A stretch of DNA of 64,000 nucleotides from Acidobacteriota bacterium (GTDB lineage: Bacteria; Acidobacteriota; Blastocatellia; RBC074): positions 121,734 through 185,733 of the forward strand of contig JAFDVL010000102.1 in NCBI GenBank assembly GCA_018268995.1, read 5' to 3'. The notes beneath the pieces were generated by a model that had not been told where the DNA came from, did not search any database, and saw only the letters and a list, made by a program, of their open reading frames with translations. Made by a program: the position numbers and the translations under genes. Below are positions 61,845-64,000 of the stretch, one piece after another. Position 1 is the first letter of the stretch, and every line of letters starts with the position of its first letter.

Positions 61845-61961
61845 TCACGCCCGCACCCACAAGGCTTGAAAGAACCGCGTGATTTGCGCAAAGCCTGCCG
61901 CTTGCAGCAATTCCAGTTCATGATCCTCGGAAACGAAATGAACGTGCTCTGACATCATCTT
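61845..61961 (-). pseudogene. C-terminal fragment of a SAM-dependent methyltransferase
   Basis: A reading frame ending at 61845 gives HVHFVSEDHELELLQAAGF followed by AQITRFFQALWVRA. The ELLQAAGF-x(4)-FFQAL-W pattern is the usual C-terminus of class I methyltransferases. No N-terminal domain precedes it; upstream the sequence switches to another frame with VirB8-like content. It is a remnant. Confidence 0.5.
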
Positions 61962-62121
61962 CATTGATGAGCAGGACGCGACCATTGAAGCGATCTACCA
62001 CAATGCGGTCGGGTCTGCGCCAGTATTGCCAGGCGTTGCCGAGCGCACTCAGGACAAAGAGCACGACGAGCACCAGCAAGGAGGAACGCAATTGAAAGAT
62101 CGTCCGCACATCCGCCGGATC
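61918..62121 (-). pseudogene. VirB8/TrbF-like conjugation protein fragment
   Basis: The frame reading from 62121 to its stop at 61918 has a membrane helix (QLRSSLLVLVVLFVLSALGNA) followed by YWRRPDRIVVDRFNGRVLLI, which resembles the N-terminal anchor and first strand of VirB8-type proteins (family knowledge). It stops within about 20 residues and merges with the methyltransferase tail. Upstream to 62364 the frame is Arg/Pro-rich and unlike a gene. It is probably left over from an integrative element next to the tRNA. Confidence 0.45.
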
Positions 62122-62620
62122 ACGATAGATGACGGGCGGTAGATGCTGTTCGGCAGCACCGTTGAATTCCGGTGGCCTGCGCCAGCCGCAACGTTGCTCA
62201 ACAGTTATGGTAGGAGATCGAACGAGACATGGAGGTCGTTGAAGCAGGCTGTATGGAAGGAACAGCTTCCGCCGCATACGAGACACTTTTTCTGATGGCT
62301 GATGATGCAATGGGTGCCGCATTGTTGAGTGGCTGCGCCGCATGAGGCACAGGTGTATAGGCAATAGTTGTTGCTGGATTACCTACTGACAAACGCCGCA
62401 ACAAGGCCGTGCCATTGTGGACATACGCACGGGTCTCTCGATAGGGTGGCACGCCATCCGTTCTAATACCGAAGGGATTGATGAGCTTGTTTCCCACGCG
62501 CACGGTACGGCCCGTCCAAAATGAACAGCGACTCGTAATGGTGAGCGCGTTGACGGATACTTTCATCAATGACTATCGCTTGCGCCTGCACCATCACGGG
62601 CGCGAGCAACAACCATCCTA
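62122..62620. other. Decayed region left of the insertion sequence
   Basis: Short minus-strand frames only (for example 62198-62569, with TGRTVRVGNKLINPFGIRTDG and YRETRAYVHNG). Close to the IS a second minus frame reads LLLAPVMVQAQAIVIDES, like the end of a signal peptide. No intact gene is supported; it is most likely further remnants of a mobile element. Confidence 0.5.
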
Positions 62621-63331
62621 GAAGTCATCCCTAAACAGGTTGACAAGGAATTGAGGTTGAGTAGCTTTCCAAGCTAAGGAGGTAATCAATGGCTTGGCGA
62701 GGCGTAACGAATCAACAATGGGAAGCCATCAAAGTCCATCTGCCCAAGCGCCAGCGCACCCGCAAAGGCGGACGCCCACCACTGGCTGATCGCCAGTGTT
62801 TTGAAGGCATTCTCTGGATTTTGTGGACGGGTGCACCGTGGAGCGAGTTGCCCGCGCGATATGGTTCCAAGAGTGCCGTCCATCGGCGGCTCCAGGAATG
62901 GGCTGAAAAGGATGTGCTGCTGAAACTCAGGCGCGCTTTTCTCAACCAGTTGTCTGACCAGCAGAAAGTCCGCTGGGACGAGTGCTTCATTGACGGTATG
63001 TTCATCCGGGCGAAAAAGGGGGCGCGCTGGTCGGGAAGACTAAGAGTGGCAAGGGAACAAAGCTTATGAGATTGGCCGATGGCGCGGGTACTCCGCTCGG
63101 AATACACCTGGAGAAGGCTTCCCCAGCGGCGCAACAACACCATCGCGACGCATCAGGACGGGAGAAAGCTGCGTCGCTACAAGCGTCGTTGGATCATTGA
63201 GCGCAGCAACAGTTGGTTGCAGACCTTCCGCCGATTAGTCGTGCGGCACGAACATTCGTCGAAAGTTTTTGCGGCTCTCGTTCATATGGCCTGTGCTCTC
63301 ATTACCTTAAAAAGGGTTTTGGGATGATTTC
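62621..63331 (+). mobile_element. IS5-family (IS427-like) insertion sequence, internally deleted
   Basis: Terminal inverted repeats GAAGTCATCCCTAAAC (62621-62636) and, reading inward from the right end at 63331, GAAATCATCCCAAAAC match at 14 of 16 positions. A TA dinucleotide flanks both ends (62619-62620 and 63332-63333), consistent with a short target duplication. At 711 bp it is shorter than usual (~850-900 bp) because the middle of the transposase is missing. Confidence 0.8.
62689..63327 (+). pseudogene. IS5-family transposase, frameshifted and missing the central domain
   Basis: The first frame (62689-63069) carries an N-terminal helix-turn-helix region (GRPPLADRQCFEGILWILWTG, in part) and the first catalytic Asp (FIDGMFIRAKKG). 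At an A5G5 run (63013-63022) the coding frame shifts by one: the correct continuation is LVGKTKSGKGTKLMRLADG up to about 63125, as in two-frame IS427 elements. Then about 70 codons, which should hold the second Asp (DKAYDSD region), are missing. The last part (63079-63327) reads HQDGRKLRRYKRRWIIERSN with the final Glu. It cannot make an active DDE enzyme. Confidence 0.85.
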
Positions 63332-63333
63332 TA

Positions 63334-63650
63334 ATCATTATGCCCAGGAAACGAGCCAAATCGCGGAACAACAAGCTGCCGCGAACATCGTTGCTGCCAA
63401 AGCGAATCGCGACTTGGCCGCAGGCGCTGTCGAGTGTGGTTATCGCCAACAAGTGCAGGGTGTTAATTCCGCCTATCAACTCAACCTCGAAGCCAATCAA
63501 CTAAACCTGGCAGGGGCTTTGAAAGCGGCGGAAGTCGTACAACTGTCCGGCCTCAAAGCGGTCAAGCTCGAACAAATGTCTCAGATCGTCACCACGCTCA
63601 GCCGAGATATTGCGCGGCGGGCGGAACAGGCTTTGACGTTGCGTTATTGA
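63334..63650 (+). pseudogene. Ala/Gln-rich coiled-coil fragment, right of the IS
   Basis: About 105 codons in one frame, entering from the IS end: YAQETSQIAEQQAAANIVAA, YQLNLEANQLNLAGALKAAE and LEQMSQIVTTLSRDIARRAE. Heptad-like Leu/Ala spacing indicates a helical protein. There is no start of its own apart from the ATG at 63324 at the end of the IS. It resembles C-terminal helices of minor conjugation proteins (VirB5/TrbJ type) only in style, so the identity is not established. Confidence 0.45.
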
Positions 63651-63933
63651 GCCAGGATTTCAGCGGAGAACAAAATGCGAAGTAAAGAAGAACCAAAAGG
63701 GATTATTCTGGATTCACGACTAGCGGCTCCCCTCTAATGCAAAAATAACCTGAATTTTGAAAAAGCAGAGACACTGATTTTCCTGGGGTCTCTGCTTGGC
63801 GTTGTGGGCTTAAAAATTCTACCATAGCAGGGGTTATTTGCAGTGGACAAGCTGCGAAAGATGCCTGGCAAACGACTGAAACGAAGTTCATTCCAAATTT
63901 TCATGTGGGACAATATGTGAGACAGAAAGGGAA
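63651..63933. other. Gene-free interval with one hairpin
   Basis: No ORF with family features was seen. A 10-bp perfect inverted repeat (AAGCAGAGAC at 63763-63772, GTCTCTGCTT at 63788-63797, 15-nt loop) is present. It might be a mobile-element end or a terminator for the fragment to its left. Confidence 0.5.
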
Positions 63934-63955
63934 AAGGCTTCCGATTGGAAGCCTT
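63934..63955 (-). terminator. Rho-independent terminator of the tRNA-Pro transcript
   Basis: The stem AAGGCTTCC (63934-63942) and GGAAGCCTT (63947-63955) is closed by a 4-nt loop. On the minus strand it is followed by TTCCCTTTC, so the stem ends in a short U-rich stretch. It lies 17 nt beyond the CCA end of the tRNA. Confidence 0.85.
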
Positions 63956-63971
63956 AACTGCTTGATGAAAT

Positions 63972-64000
63972 TGGTCGGGGCGAGAGGATTTGAACCTCCG
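63972..64000 (-). tRNA. tRNA-Pro, 3' part only (runs off the window)
   Basis: The minus strand reads T-arm GGAGGTTCAAATCCTCT, then acceptor CGCCCCG, discriminator A and encoded CCA ending at 63972. The 3' acceptor requires a 5' end CGGGGCG; a C1-G72 pair with A73 is characteristic of bacterial tRNA-Pro. The anticodon is outside the window, so the isoacceptor cannot be stated. Confidence 0.75.

Overview
The window looks like a chromosomal stretch from an Acidobacteriota bacterium, probably of the Blastocatellia type (inference). The evidence is two very large TonB-dependent receptors with an N-terminal carboxypeptidase-like domain and a C-terminal Phe, a tandem pair of secreted Tricorn-type S41 proteases, an SBBP-repeat surface protein, PQQ-type propellers, a di-haem peroxidase operon and moderate GC. 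Most genes are dense, have good Shine-Dalgarno sites and overlap by ATGA.

Layout. 1-2485 (minus): rpmE, a DUF1385 membrane protein and prfA (cut by the window edge), a translation block. 2742-12684 (plus): an orphan ABC-2 permease, then an M24 Xaa-Pro peptidase and two paralogous Tricorn-like proteases ending at a strong terminator, a likely extracytoplasmic peptide-degradation unit. 12835-16518: a structured repeat, a 5'-truncated TPR gene and a 3'-truncated SBBP gene that collide, a rearrangement scar. 16876-20197: a GNAT acetyltransferase, a three-gene membrane/DUF2867 operon and an HPF-cold-shock fusion. 20572-36036 (minus): a sugar cluster (DUF1080, Gfo/Idh/MocA oxidoreductase, sugar-phosphate isomerase-like protein, cupin-like isomerase) interrupted by an AT-rich pentapeptide-repeat K+ channel gene and a toxin-antitoxin module. 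It continues with an SGNH-fold protein that has lost catalytic residues, a haem/helix-hairpin-helix protein, two PQQ-type propellers and a TonB receptor. A GntR regulator (36243-36923) follows.

37114-40145 (plus): a MauG-type peroxidase, a cupredoxin-like lipoprotein and a YVTN propeller. 40250-44957 (minus): a rhamnose/ribose-type ABC importer in which one permease is fused to its substrate-binding protein. 45239-48632: DUF423, a membrane-stress set (SYLF, YqjE-like, DUF3618-like) and a broken sigma factor. 48799-61745: a divergently organised locus that fits galactosamine/N-acetylgalactosamine use: DeoR/AgaR-like regulator, LacC/FruK-like kinase, TonB receptor, class II aldolase and second PfkB kinase on the minus strand; AgaS-like SIS protein, GH123-like hydrolase, secreted protein and amidohydrolase on the plus strand. 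A CTTTC-rich inverted-repeat operator candidate lies between the two arms. 61746-64000: a gene graveyard (methyltransferase tail, VirB8-like fragment, internally deleted IS5/IS427-like element, coiled-coil fragment) beside a tRNA-Pro gene cut by the window end.

Intergenic space holds several repeat families: long perfect palindromes (9199, 40166, 54378), AT-rich inverted repeats (21380, 27431, 32321), a 34-bp hairpin repeat (12835, 20496) and a nested palindrome (26015-26160). No CRISPR array, rRNA or intact prophage was seen. The strongest candidates for something new are the degenerate SGNH protein in a PQQ/haem operon, the secreted haem-HhH fusion, the permease-binding-protein fusion, and the galactosamine locus with its operator.
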